In this document: positions 16,863-25,347 of the stretch, piece after piece
Position numbering within the stretch: position 1 is the first letter of the stretch
Layout: each line of letters opens with the position of its first letter
NCBI GenBank assembly: GCA_014237715.1
Contig: JAAZZG010000005.1
Location: 113,197-177,196, forward strand
Direction: 5' to 3'
DNA length: 64,000 nucleotides
Source: Acidimicrobiales bacterium
Lineage (GTDB): Bacteria > Actinomycetota > Acidimicrobiia > Acidimicrobiales > MedAcidi-G1
Notes under the pieces: model-generated
Seen by the model: the letters and a program-made list of their open reading frames with translations, nothing else
Database searches by the model: none
What the model was told of the DNA's origin: nothing
Translations under genes and position numbers: made by a program

Positions 16863-17588
16863 GACGGGCCCCCCCTCACGGCTACCGAGTTCTCTTCGGC
16901 GGTCACGGCGATCACCGGAGCATTCGGTGACCCGACTCGACGGGACATCTACCTCCACGTCCGTGAACGTGTAGACGAGGACACGGGCGTCACCGCAGCG
17001 GATACCGCAGCGGTCTTCAACCTCCATCCCAACGTGGCCCGGCACCACCTAGACAAGTTGGCCGCCGGCGGCTATCTGGAAATCGCCGTGGAACGCCCCG
17101 AGGGCGCATCGGCCGGCCGGCCCTCCAAGCACTACCGGGTGGCCGACGCCGGCTCCCCCCTTGAACTCCCGGTCCGTCAGGATGCCGTGCTGGTCAGCCT
17201 GCTGGGCCGCGCTCTGGCCCTCCTGCCCAGCGACCAGGCCGAGGAGATGGCCGAGGAGGTGGGCGCCGAGGTCGGTCGGAGCATGGCGGGCTCCCTCGGA
17301 TCCGATGAGGCCCACCGGTCGTTGCGATCGGCCATGCAGGTGGTGGCCGAGGCCCTCACCGCCCACGGTTTCGCCGCTCGAGCCGAACGGTCGGGTGACG
17401 ATCGTCTGCGGATCGTCTCCGAACACTGTCCGTTCGGTGGCGCACCAATCGACCATCCTGTGATCTGCGCGGTCGACCGGGGCCTGGTACGCGGAATGCT
17501 GGGGGCCCTGTACGGCGAGACGACTGCTGAGACGCGGTCGTCGCTGCCCATGGGTGATGCCGTGTGCGTCACCGACGTCCTGGCCTGA
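16860..17588 (+). CDS. SufR-like ArsR/HTH regulator with C-terminal Cys motif
   Basis: A 242-aa regulator. The N-terminal winged helix (about 8-85) includes GDPTRRDIYLHVRE, NLHPNVARHHLDKLAAGGYLE and GRPSKHYRVA. The C-terminal domain carries conserved Cys in E-H-C-P-F-G-G-A, then V-I-C-A-V-D-R-G and V-C-V-T-D. This layout matches SufR-type repressors, which hold a labile Fe-S cluster and control Fe-S assembly genes. The divergent mrp gene and the downstream cysteine desulfurase remnant support that role. The GTG start at 16860 is only six bases after a TAGAAT box. DNA targets are not identified. Confidence 0.75.
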   Translation: MDGPPLTATEFSSAVTAITGAFGDPTRRDIYLHVRERVDEDTGVTAADTAAVFNLHPNVARHHLDKLAAGGYLEIAVERPEGASAGRPSKHYRVADAGSPLELPVRQDAVLVSLLGRALALLPSDQAEEMAEEVGAEVGRSMAGSLGSDEAHRSLRSAMQVVAEALTAHGFAARAERSGDDRLRIVSEHCPFGGAPIDHPVICAVDRGLVRGMLGALYGETTAETRSSLPMGDAVCVTDVLA

Positions 17589-17623
17589 CCCGCACCCTTC
17601 TTCAGGCCTCCGTGCGCACGCCC

Positions 17624-18001
17624 GTGACCCGCCACTATCGAGATCACGCGTCTACCTCGCCGGGCCGCCTGGAGGCCGTGAACCCCAAGAGCGCCACCCT
17701 GAGTGACGGCGTCGGCGATCTCGGTCGCATTCACCACGAAGGCATGGTGGCCCGTCAGACCGCTGAGGAGGCCCGGGAAGACCTGGCCGCCATGGTCGGA
17801 GCCCGGAGCCGGGAGGTCGTATCCACCTCGGACGCCGCCGAGGCCATGGGCGTCGACGCCTACCGGTCGTTACGCCTGTCGGTCGGCTGGTGTTCCACGC
17901 AGGCCAATGTGGAAGCGGCGACCGCGGCGTTGCCGGGCATCATGCGGGACCTCCGGGCACTCCGTCACGACCCTCACGACCGGCAACACGACAAGCCATG
18001 A
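17624..18001 (+). pseudogene. Cysteine desulfurase remnant with large internal in-frame deletion
   Basis: The frame joins the two ends of a NifS/IscS-type cysteine desulfurase. The first ~65 residues (DHASTSP, then GDLGRIHHEGMVARQ, then GARSREVVSTS) match the N-terminus. The last ~55 (AMGVDAYRSLRLSVGW, then ST-x-ANVEAATAALPGIM) match the C-terminus. The roughly 250 residues between, including the pyridoxal-phosphate Lys and the catalytic Cys loop, are gone, yet the frame is open. The sequence between DHASTSP and GDLGR also looks degraded. It cannot be an active desulfurase. It follows the SufR-like gene, which would be its natural regulator. Its stop overlaps the next ATG in an ATGA. Confidence 0.8.
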
Positions 18002-18477
18002 CCATCCTCCTCATCCGTCACGGTTCGGCCGGCGATCCCTACCAATGGTCGGGCGACGACGCCGACCGGCCGCTGGATGCCGCCGGCACCGACCAGGCCA
18101 CCCGTCTAGCCGACCATGTAGACGGGCTGCTAGTCGGTCGGCCGCTGGCTGGGATCCGCAGTAGCCGGGCCGTCCGGTGCATCCAAACCGTCGGGCCTAC
18201 CGCAGGCCGCCACGGCCTACTCCCGGAGACCGACCCTTCCCTCTTCGAGGGCGCGTCGTCCGCCATGACCAAACTCGTCCGGGAACACGCCGGAGCCGAG
18301 GACGCGGACCGACGGGTCGTGGTGCTGTGTAGCCACTCCGACGTCATCCCCGACGTGATCCGTGACGTGGTCTCCGACGGTGCCGGACTGAGCGGCGGAA
18401 GGGGCTGCGCGTACGCCTCGATCTGGGAACTGACGGTGGCCGACGGCGCCGTCGTTCACGCCCATTACCACGAGTAG
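17998..18477 (+). CDS. SixA-like histidine phosphatase
   Basis: A 159-aa single-domain histidine phosphatase. The acceptor motif is L-I-R-H-G-S-A at residues 5-11 and the second catalytic His lies in LCSHSDVIPDV near 115. The short length and the D-x-x-R-P-L-D-A-A-G element resemble SixA-type phosphohistidine phosphatases. The substrate is unknown. Its ATG overlaps the stop of the cysteine desulfurase remnant by four bases, a relic of translational coupling in the ancestral operon. Confidence 0.8.
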   Translation: MTILLIRHGSAGDPYQWSGDDADRPLDAAGTDQATRLADHVDGLLVGRPLAGIRSSRAVRCIQTVGPTAGRHGLLPETDPSLFEGASSAMTKLVREHAGAEDADRRVVVLCSHSDVIPDVIRDVVSDGAGLSGGRGCAYASIWELTVADGAVVHAHYHE

Positions 18478-18521
18478 CGGACCGGCTGTCTCGGGTCGGC
18501 AAGAGGCGCCCGGGCTGGGAC

Positions 18522-19829
18522 TCAGCCGTCGAGCAGGCCCAACGAGATGAGGGAAGCCGTGAGATCGGCCGGGGGATCTTCCAGGGCGGCGAAGGCCCGG
18601 ACGTCTGCAGCCACCTGATCGGTGCGGGCAGGCACCGACATGCCCACCACGGCCCGATAGGCCAACGCGTACGGGTCGGTCGGCCCGACGACCACCGCCT
18701 CGTCGAGACCAGCCAGACCCCGTTCGACCAACTCGGGCACCCGGGTCGAGGCCAGCAACCATCCCCGCTCGGCCAGTAGGGCGGCCCGCTCCGGTTGGCG
18801 ACCCGCACCCGCCCGCTCGGCGGCATCTAGACCCGAATCCAGGAGCTCAAGGGCGGCCAACAACTCGCCCTCGGAAGCCAACGCACCGGCGATCCGCTGG
18901 CGGAGCCGGCTGGCGGCCAGCAGGTCTCCCACTATGGGCGGTGCTTCTAGGTCGTCGAGCACCGTCAGGTCGACCGCGGCCCCGGCGTGGTCACCCTCGG
19001 CGTGACGGGCCGACGCCCGGAACACCCGCACGTCAGCAAAGGTGCCATCGGAGGCCACGGCATCGTCCAGGTCAACCAGAGCGGCGACCCGGTCGCCGGT
19101 TCGCCAGCGAGACCAACCCCGGTAGGCCAGCGCCTCCACGTTGGACGGCTGGATCTCCAGGACCTGGGTGTAGAGCGCATCGGCCTCAGCCGGCGCGGCC
19201 ACCCCCGCCTCGGCCAGCAGCGTGCGCGTCGACGACCTGATGTCGCCGGTGAGGGTATTGCCGGCCGTGCGGTCCCCCGCTGTGCGAGCCACCAGAACAC
19301 CGGCCAGCACGGCGACCACCGCCACCCCGACCAGCGCCAAATTTCGATTCGACGTGTTGCCCGACGTTCCGGCACCGTCCGATCCCGCAGCGGAACCCGC
19401 CTGAGCTCTGGGCCGGCCCGATGTCCAGCGGGCGACGGCCAGGCTCACACCGGTGAGGGCCGCCGCTGCGGCCAGCACAGGCAGCACCCAGACCAAGCCG
19501 GTCAAGCCCCGACCGGTCGGCGTGTAGTCGATGTCCTCGCCGAAGCGGTCCACCAGCATGGTCCGGACCTCGGCATCGGTTCGACCCTCATCGACCATCG
19601 TCCGGATGGTCGACCGGATGGTCCGGGCAATGGGTACATCGGACTCACCCAGGGACTGACCCTGACAGACCGGACAGGCGAAGTCCCCGGCCAGGGCATG
19701 GACCCGATCGGCATTGGTACGCGGCGCCTGATCGGCTACCTCGGATACCACAAGGCTGCCCACCGCCACGACCAGCACCAGCAGCCAGATGGCCCGGCCC
19801 CAGCCGGTACGAGCAGGCCGACCGTTCAC
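18522..19829 (-). CDS. ccmH: CcmH/CcmI fusion, cytochrome c maturation
   Basis: A 435-aa membrane protein, last gene of the ccm operon. After an N-terminal membrane segment (IWLLVLVVAVGSLVV) comes the CcmH domain with the redox pair C-P-V-C-Q-G-Q near residue 52. CcmH reduces the apocytochrome CXXCH thiols. Two more hydrophobic segments follow (LTGLVWVLPVLAAAAALTG and LALVGVAVVAVLAGVLVA), then a TPR-rich CcmI-like domain that presents the apocytochrome. The fusion resembles the E. coli CcmH arrangement. The GTG start at 19829 overlaps the ccmG stop by four bases; the longer frame to 20018 reads antisense-like Arg/Gly-rich sequence inside ccmG. Confidence 0.88.
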   Translation of the reverse strand: MNGRPARTGWGRAIWLLVLVVAVGSLVVSEVADQAPRTNADRVHALAGDFACPVCQGQSLGESDVPIARTIRSTIRTMVDEGRTDAEVRTMLVDRFGEDIDYTPTGRGLTGLVWVLPVLAAAAALTGVSLAVARWTSGRPRAQAGSAAGSDGAGTSGNTSNRNLALVGVAVVAVLAGVLVARTAGDRTAGNTLTGDIRSSTRTLLAEAGVAAPAEADALYTQVLEIQPSNVEALAYRGWSRWRTGDRVAALVDLDDAVASDGTFADVRVFRASARHAEGDHAGAAVDLTVLDDLEAPPIVGDLLAASRLRQRIAGALASEGELLAALELLDSGLDAAERAGAGRQPERAALLAERGWLLASTRVPELVERGLAGLDEAVVVGPTDPYALAYRAVVGMSVPARTDQVAADVRAFAALEDPPADLTASLISLGLLDG

Positions 19830-20389
19830 GACCCGGTCCGATCTCCGGCCACGACAGCCAGGCCTCGATCCAGAAGGCCTTCCAGGTCCTCGCGGACCAC
19901 GCCACCGACCACCTTGGCGGCTACGTGACCCGACGGGGTCACGAGGTATGACTCGGGAACCGCCACCACGCCCCAGTCCACGGCGATCCGACCAGTGTCG
20001 GCGGGAAGGACCGGCCACCCGCCGCCGTGTTCGGCGAAGAAGCGGGAGATGGCCGACGGGCGATCGTCGAAGGCCACGCTGACCACCCGGACCTCAGGTA
20101 CCGCCGGATCGGACCCGTCGTGGACCTCGGCGAAGGCCACCAACTGTGGGTGTTCCTCGATGCATGGGACGCAGGTGGTGGAGAAGAAGTTGACCAGCAC
20201 CCAACGACCCCGTTGGTCATCGATGTCCCAGAGGGCGCCGTCGAGCGTGATGCCCGCCACCGGCGGCGCCACGGCACCCACCAGGTGGGTGGTCATCCGA
20301 TCCCTCACGGCCTCACGGGTAGCGAACACCATGACAAGCACGGCCAGCACCAGGCCCACAACCAACGCGGTGCGACGTACCGGGTTCAT
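19826..20389 (-). CDS. ccmG: CcmG/DsbE thioredoxin-like protein
   Basis: A 187-aa membrane-anchored thioredoxin-fold protein. The N-terminal anchor (TALVVGLVLAVLVMVFA) is followed by the periplasm-side domain with LVNFFSTTCVPCIEEHP (active site C-V-P-C near 82-85) and the cis-Pro in GVVAVPESYLV. It passes electrons to CcmH and the apocytochrome during haem ligation. The ATG overlaps the ccmF stop by four bases and its own stop overlaps the ccmH start by four. Confidence 0.9.
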   Translation of the reverse strand: MNPVRRTALVVGLVLAVLVMVFATREAVRDRMTTHLVGAVAPPVAGITLDGALWDIDDQRGRWVLVNFFSTTCVPCIEEHPQLVAFAEVHDGSDPAVPEVRVVSVAFDDRPSAISRFFAEHGGGWPVLPADTGRIAVDWGVVAVPESYLVTPSGHVAAKVVGGVVREDLEGLLDRGLAVVAGDRTGS

Positions 20390-22380
20390 GTGGACTGCTC
20401 ACTGATCTCTTCGGCAAGCAGGTCCCTGCGCCGGGCACGACCCGTCGGGCTGCCGGCACCGGGGACGGCGGCCAATGCAGTGCCGATGGCCATCACCGCC
20501 CCTCCGATCCACAACCAGGCCACCAAAGGCTGCACGGTCACCCGGACCACCGTGCTGCCGGACCCGTCACCGGACGCGTCGCCGAGCCCCTCATCGGGAT
20601 CGGGTACCGCCAGCACCGCCAACTGCACGTCATCGCGGACCGTGGACCGGGTGGCCGGCGTGCCGATGGTCTGCCCCGCATACGGGAAGACGCTGATGGC
20701 CGGCTCGAACCGCTCGCCGTCGACCATCACGGCGACCCGGGTCTCGGTCTTCTCCGGCAGTTTCACGGTCGACAGGCCGTCGAAGACCAACTGGTGGCCG
20801 GCGAACGTGGCCCGGTCACCCACTGCGTTGAACCGGAACTCGGCCTGACGGACGAACGACGACGAGCAGGCAAAGGCCACGGCGACCACGGCCACCCCAA
20901 CGTGGACGACCATCCCGCCGCTGGACCGTCCCACCAGGCCGCGCAGGCCGCGGGCCCGGACGGCCAGTATCAGGTGCCGCATCGCCCCACCGGCAGCAAA
21001 GCCCCCCAGGCCCACGGCCAGGGTCGGGGCCCAACCGCGGCCTCCTAGGACAACCGCCAGGACCATGGCCGCCGCGCCGGCAATCGCCGGCCAACGCAAC
21101 CGGACCGACAGGACCTCTACGGTTCCCCGGCCCCACGGCAGGGCGGGCGCCACGGCCATAAGGAAAAGCAGGGCGAAGCCCACCGGCATGGTCATCCGCT
21201 CGAAGTACGGGTTGCCCACGGCGATCCGATCGCCCTGGGCCGCTTCGACCAGCAGCGGGAACACGGTGCCCAGCAGCACCACGAAGGCGAACGCCCCGAA
21301 CAACAGGTTGTTGCCCAGGAACGCCCCGGTGCGCGACAACGGCGACTCGATGGAGCCCGGCGCCCGGAGGGCGTCACCCCGCCAGGCAATGAGCCCCACC
21401 GTGGTGGCCACCACGAGGGCGAAGAAGCCCAACAGCAGCGGCCCGATGCCCGACTCGGTGAAGGCGTGGACCGACTCGAGCACGCCGGACCGGGTTATGA
21501 ACGTGCCCAAGATGGTGAGGGCAAACGTGGCGCACAGCAGCGACAGGTTCCAAACCCGCAGCATCCCCCTCCGTTCCTGGACCATGACCGAGTGGAGGTA
21601 GGCGGTACCGGTCAACCACGGGAGGAACGAGGCGTTCTCCACCGGATCCCACGCCCAGTAGCCGCCCCAGCCCAGCACCTCATAGGACCACCAGGCACCG
21701 AGAATGATCCCCACGGTCAGGCATCCCCAAGCCGTCAAGGTCCAACGCCGGGCCTCGAGCAGCCACCCCTCGCCCATCCGGCCGGTGGCCAGGGCGGCCA
21801 CCGCCAGGGCAAAGGGCACGGTGAACCCGACGTACCCGAGGTACAGCACCGGCGGATGGAAGGCCATCAGCACGTGGTTCTGGAGCAACGGGTTGGGACC
21901 TGGCCCGTCGTAGCCGGCCCACGGTTCGAACCGACCAAAGGGCTGGGCCGGGCCGGCCAGCAACAGGAAGAAGAAGGCGCAGACGGCGAACATCACCAGC
22001 AGGGTCCAGCCGACCATCGGGTCGTCGAGGCGGTCCCGGAACCGGCGGACCACCAGTACCAGGTACCCCACGAGGATCAGGACCCACAACAGAATCGAAC
22101 CCTCGAGGGCCGACCACAGAGTGGCCACGTTGAACAGCGCCGGGGTGCGGTGGCTACCGTGCTCTGCCACGAAGGCCACGGTGAAGTCCCGGGTAATCAG
22201 CGCCCGTTCCATAACCACCACCTGGCCGACGGCTGCCACGGCCAGCAACACCGCCCAGGTCCGTGACCGACCGACCAGCGATGGCGTGCGGGTGGCCAGT
22301 CCGACTGCCACGGTGACTATCCCGGCGACCGAGGCAGCCAACCCGAGGGCTACAAAGAGCGTTCCGAGGGTGGCGTTCAC
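20386..22380 (-). CDS. ccmF: Cytochrome c haem lyase subunit CcmF
   Basis: A 664-aa polytopic membrane protein that ligates haem to apocytochrome c. The WWD domain is intact: G-W-G-G-Y-W-A-W-D-P-V-E-N-A-S-F-L-P-W near residue 235. Conserved His-bearing loops precede and follow it (LLQNHVLMAFHPPVLYLGYVG and TGTAYLHSVMVQERRG). About a dozen or more hydrophobic segments are visible, with a large external loop and a final anchor near the C-terminus. The GTG at 22378-22380 is chosen because it gives the family's N-terminus (LGTLFVALGLAASVAGIV) and a four-base overlap with ccmE. The upstream extension overlaps ccmE in another frame and is rejected. Confidence 0.93.
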   Translation of the reverse strand: MNATLGTLFVALGLAASVAGIVTVAVGLATRTPSLVGRSRTWAVLLAVAAVGQVVVMERALITRDFTVAFVAEHGSHRTPALFNVATLWSALEGSILLWVLILVGYLVLVVRRFRDRLDDPMVGWTLLVMFAVCAFFFLLLAGPAQPFGRFEPWAGYDGPGPNPLLQNHVLMAFHPPVLYLGYVGFTVPFALAVAALATGRMGEGWLLEARRWTLTAWGCLTVGIILGAWWSYEVLGWGGYWAWDPVENASFLPWLTGTAYLHSVMVQERRGMLRVWNLSLLCATFALTILGTFITRSGVLESVHAFTESGIGPLLLGFFALVVATTVGLIAWRGDALRAPGSIESPLSRTGAFLGNNLLFGAFAFVVLLGTVFPLLVEAAQGDRIAVGNPYFERMTMPVGFALLFLMAVAPALPWGRGTVEVLSVRLRWPAIAGAAAMVLAVVLGGRGWAPTLAVGLGGFAAGGAMRHLILAVRARGLRGLVGRSSGGMVVHVGVAVVAVAFACSSSFVRQAEFRFNAVGDRATFAGHQLVFDGLSTVKLPEKTETRVAVMVDGERFEPAISVFPYAGQTIGTPATRSTVRDDVQLAVLAVPDPDEGLGDASGDGSGSTVVRVTVQPLVAWLWIGGAVMAIGTALAAVPGAGSPTGRARRRDLLAEEISEQST

Positions 22381-22946
22381 CCGCCCGCCGAAGCGTTGTC
22401 GTCCGGGAGGCCACACGCCTTGAGCTCGGCACCCTCGCCCCGGTAATCGTTGTCGTGCTTGACCACCATGTGGTCGGTCCGGAGGTACCAACCGTCAGCG
22501 GCCGGCGCAACGAGGCCGGGAGGCACCGGACCACGAACCCACGAGCCCTGCAGGACCACCGGAACCCCGGGTTGGAACAGCTCGGCCGGGTCCCCGAGGT
22601 GCACTACGTCGGCTAGGACGTCACCGGCACACAGGGTGAAGACCACCGCCGACCCTCCGTCCACCTCAATCTCGAGGATCCCGGGCTGGGGCGTGCCAAC
22701 CACCCGGAACCGGTCACCGTCGAGTTCGGAACGCAGCTCCACGGCCCGGTCCGCCTCGTAGAAGAAGAGCGACGCGTCACCCAGGGTCTGGAAGAGGACG
22801 GCCACCACGGCCGCCACGAGCACCACGAGCACCACGACCGCGCCGGGTCGTCGTTGGACCGAGCCCGATTCGGGACGGGCGGGTGCCGGTGTCAGATCGT
22901 CGATCAGGTCGCCTTCTGGCCCCATCTTGTCGCCGGGATCAGGCAT
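22377..22946 (-). CDS. ccmE: Haem chaperone CcmE
   Basis: A 189-aa periplasmic haem chaperone anchored by one N-terminal helix (GAVVVLVVLVAAVVAVLF). The OB-fold includes FYEADRAVEL, RFRVVGTPQPG and VPVVLQGSW. The haem-attachment signature is K-H-D-N-D-Y near residue 165, the H-x-x-x-Y form in which His binds haem covalently. CcmE receives haem from CcmABCD and hands it to CcmF. The ATG at 22944-22946 overlaps the ccmD stop by eight bases. The C-terminal tail has a lone Cys (LKACGLPDD). Confidence 0.9.
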   Translation of the reverse strand: MPDPGDKMGPEGDLIDDLTPAPARPESGSVQRRPGAVVVLVVLVAAVVAVLFQTLGDASLFFYEADRAVELRSELDGDRFRVVGTPQPGILEIEVDGGSAVVFTLCAGDVLADVVHLGDPAELFQPGVPVVLQGSWVRGPVPPGLVAPAADGWYLRTDHMVVKHDNDYRGEGAELKACGLPDDNASAGG

Positions 22947-23097
22947 CGCCGGACCCCTGGTCCTCCAACCAACGCCGGTGGGCGTCGGGCACCTGAGCGC
23001 TGAGATCCCGTCCGCGTCGGACGAGGCGTAGCGCGTAGACCGCCAGCGTGCCCAATGTGATGCCCCAGCCGGCAATCAGGTAGCCCACATGGGTCAT
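22939..23097 (-). CDS. ccmD: CcmD-like small membrane protein
   Basis: A 52-aa protein, below usual gene-calling length. One N-terminal membrane segment (VGYLIAGWGITLGTLAVYALRLV) is followed by a basic R-R-G-R stretch and a charged tail with H-R-R-W-L-E-D. This is the CcmD layout: a single helix, then a positively charged cytoplasmic part that helps release holo-CcmE from CcmABC. Its ATG overlaps the ccmC stop (ATGA) and its stop overlaps the ccmE start. Position and topology both support the call; sequence identity in this family is always low. Confidence 0.85.
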   Translation of the reverse strand: MTHVGYLIAGWGITLGTLAVYALRLVRRGRDLSAQVPDAHRRWLEDQGSGDA

Positions 23098-23936
23098 AAC
23101 GGTTCCCCGGGAGACCGGTCGCCGACCGCCCTACGAAGCTCGTCGTCGGGCGTCTCGCCACGACGCTCGACAATGGCGGCTGCCACCGAGTGGTCCAGGG
23201 CCGCCCGCTCCAGCCACCCCACCCGGAACCGATGCAGCAGCAACCAGGCTAGGACCATGCCCAGCACGAGGAAGCCCAGCATCAGGGTGAACAGGGTGAG
23301 GTCCTCGATCTTGAGGTCGCCGAGGGTGGACTGCTGGTGCAGGGTCCGGTTCTCCCACCATTCGACCGACCGGTTGACCAGCGGGATGTCCAGTACGGCG
23401 ACAAGCGCCACCACGGCGGCCCGACGGGAGACCGCCCGGGGGTCTCCGGTGGTGCGCCGCAGGGCCAAATACCCGGCGAACATCAGGAAGAGGACGAGCG
23501 TGGTCATGAGCCTGACGTCGCCCCACTCCCACCAGGTGTTCCACACCGGTCGACCCCAGATGGAGCCGGTGACCAGCACCAATCCGCAGAACACCGTTCC
23601 CACCTCGGCCGCCGCGTGGGCCGTGACGTCCCACCACGGGGTACGCCGGATCAGGACCCCGAGGCTGGCCACCGCACACAGCCCGTAGGCCAGATAGGTC
23701 ATGACGGCCAGAGGCACGTGCACGTAGAGCATCCGCACGGCATCGAACTGTCCGAACTCGGCACCCGTGGAAGGGTGGATCCGGACGTCGGGATCGGTGA
23801 GGACGAAGGCCAGCACTCCGAGTGCAGCCAGGCCGACGAGGGTGAGCACACCCAGCAGACGCGAACCGCGCGACCCAGTGGTATCGCTTGCCGTGCCTTC
23901 CGGCAGGGGTACTGGGCTCATGGGTTCTTCGGCCAT
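23094..23936 (-). CDS. ccmC: Haem handling protein CcmC
   Basis: A 280-aa membrane protein with six predicted helices and the WWD-type motif R-P-V-W-N-T-W-W-E-W-G-D-V-R-L near residue 145. Flanking His residues (YVHVPLAV, RTLHQQST) are candidate haem ligands. CcmC loads haem onto CcmE. The first ~25 residues are a hydrophilic tail, and a second in-frame ATG at residue 6 is a possible alternative; GGGAG precedes the first ATG. It follows ccmB after 12 bases, the only gap between stop and start in the operon. The C-terminal cytoplasmic tail is longer than usual. Confidence 0.9.
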   Translation of the reverse strand: MAEEPMSPVPLPEGTASDTTGSRGSRLLGVLTLVGLAALGVLAFVLTDPDVRIHPSTGAEFGQFDAVRMLYVHVPLAVMTYLAYGLCAVASLGVLIRRTPWWDVTAHAAAEVGTVFCGLVLVTGSIWGRPVWNTWWEWGDVRLMTTLVLFLMFAGYLALRRTTGDPRAVSRRAAVVALVAVLDIPLVNRSVEWWENRTLHQQSTLGDLKIEDLTLFTLMLGFLVLGMVLAWLLLHRFRVGWLERAALDHSVAAAIVERRGETPDDELRRAVGDRSPGEPL

Positions 23937-23948
23937 TGGGTCTCCCGG

Positions 23949-24632
23949 TCAGTCCTCGACCAGTGCGCCGTGAGCCGACGCACCGACCACGGTGAGGACC
24001 AGGGCGGCCACAGCCAACAGACCGGTCCATGCCCAGCCGTCGACCGCCGCGACACCGAGGGCATCGTCGTACGCCCGGGTGGCCCCGATCAGCACCGGCG
24101 CTAGCACCGGAAGCACGAGGATCGGCAGGAGGGTCTCCCGCGCCCTCAGCCCCGAGGCCAGCGCGCCGTAGAGGGTACCGGCGGCCGCCACGGCGACCCC
24201 GGCCACCACACCGGCCACCACAAGCAGGAACCATTCCTCCACGCTCACGCCGTAGAGCACCACGAGTCCGCCGACCAGCAACGCCTCGAGCGCGAGCAAC
24301 TGGACGAATACAGCAGCCGTCCGTCCCAGGTATCGGGCTACCGGCGAAAGACCTGACATGCGAAGGGAGGTGCCCGTACCGTCGGCCGAATCCAACGAGG
24401 CCGACCGCTGGATGGCCAGCAGGGCACTCAACAGCACGGTCACCCAGAAGAGTCCAGGGGCGAAGGTTCGAAGGGTCCGATGGTCGGCATCTAGAGCAAA
24501 GCCGAACAGCACCAGAACGAGCACCGCGAACGGCAGAACCTGGTCGATCACGACCCGTGACCGGGCCTCGATACGAAGGTCTCGTCCCGCGACTAGTCGG
24601 GCATCGCGCAGAACGGTCCGCAGCGTGCTCAC
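23949..24632 (-). CDS. ccmB: ABC transporter permease CcmB
   Basis: A 227-aa permease with about six hydrophobic segments and the CcmB features R-D-L-R-I-E-A-R-S-R near residue 17, RSASLDSADGT near 75 and E-T-L-L-P-I-L-V-L-P-V-L-A-P-V near 165. With CcmA it powers release of haem-loaded CcmE. The GTG start overlaps the ccmA stop by four bases. The length agrees with the family. Confidence 0.9.
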   Translation of the reverse strand: MSTLRTVLRDARLVAGRDLRIEARSRVVIDQVLPFAVLVLVLFGFALDADHRTLRTFAPGLFWVTVLLSALLAIQRSASLDSADGTGTSLRMSGLSPVARYLGRTAAVFVQLLALEALLVGGLVVLYGVSVEEWFLLVVAGVVAGVAVAAAGTLYGALASGLRARETLLPILVLPVLAPVLIGATRAYDDALGVAAVDGWAWTGLLAVAALVLTVVGASAHGALVED

Positions 24633-25312
24633 CGGATTCCCCCGCTGTCGGTCGCCGGCCCGTCGACCACCGCGCCCCCGGCCAGTGTCACTGTCCGAGG
24701 GGAGAGGGCCGCCACCCGGTCCAGTTCATGGGACGACACGACCACGGTGCCACCGGCCGCCACCGCATCACCGATCAACGCATCGACGAGATCCCGGCCC
24801 GCTTGGTCGAGGCCGGCGTGCGGCTCGTCCAACAGCCACAGTTCGGGCCGGCGGACCACCAGGGCGGCCAACGACGTCCGGCGACGCTGACCGGCCGACA
24901 GCGTGTGGACCGGCTGATCGAGCAGACGGTCGGGTACCTCGAGGCGGGACCGAGCCTCGTCGGTCCGACGATCGGCCTCGGCAGCCGACAGGCCGGCGGC
25001 CCGGGCCCAGAAGCGGAGGTTCTCCCCCACGGTGAGGTCGTCGTAAAGCCCGGTTGCGTGGCCTAGGAGCGCCACCCGGCGCCGAACCGACCGGCGGCCG
25101 ACCACCTCGGTGAGATCGTGGTCGAGTACCCGCACCCCACCGGACTCGGGTCGCAACAGCCCGGCGCACAGGTGCAGCACCGTGGTCTTACCCGCGCCAT
25201 TGGGTCCACGGAGGAGAACCGTCTCACCAGCGTGGATCGTCAGGTCCACGCCGGCCAGGGCGGGAAAGCGCCCCAGTAGCGCGACCGCGGCGCGCAACTC
25301 GACCACCGACAC
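24629..25312 (-). CDS. ccmA: ABC transporter ATP-binding protein CcmA
   Basis: A 227-aa ATPase. The Walker A motif is G-P-N-G-A-G-K-T-T near residue 36, the signature L-S-A-G-Q-R-R-R near 130 and the Walker B L-W-L-L-D-E-P-H-A-G-L-D near 150, with the switch His in VVVSSHELD. Its ATP hydrolysis drives the CcmABCD complex that releases holo-CcmE. It is the first gene of the eight-gene operon and starts at GTG. Only 35 bases separate it from the divergent lipoprotein gene, so both promoters must share that space. Confidence 0.92.
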   Translation of the reverse strand: MSVVELRAAVALLGRFPALAGVDLTIHAGETVLLRGPNGAGKTTVLHLCAGLLRPESGGVRVLDHDLTEVVGRRSVRRRVALLGHATGLYDDLTVGENLRFWARAAGLSAAEADRRTDEARSRLEVPDRLLDQPVHTLSAGQRRRTSLAALVVRRPELWLLDEPHAGLDQAGRDLVDALIGDAVAAGGTVVVSSHELDRVAALSPRTVTLAGGAVVDGPATDSGGIR

Positions 25313-25347
25313 CCCGTCACGGTACCGGCCGGTCGTACCCTGACCCC

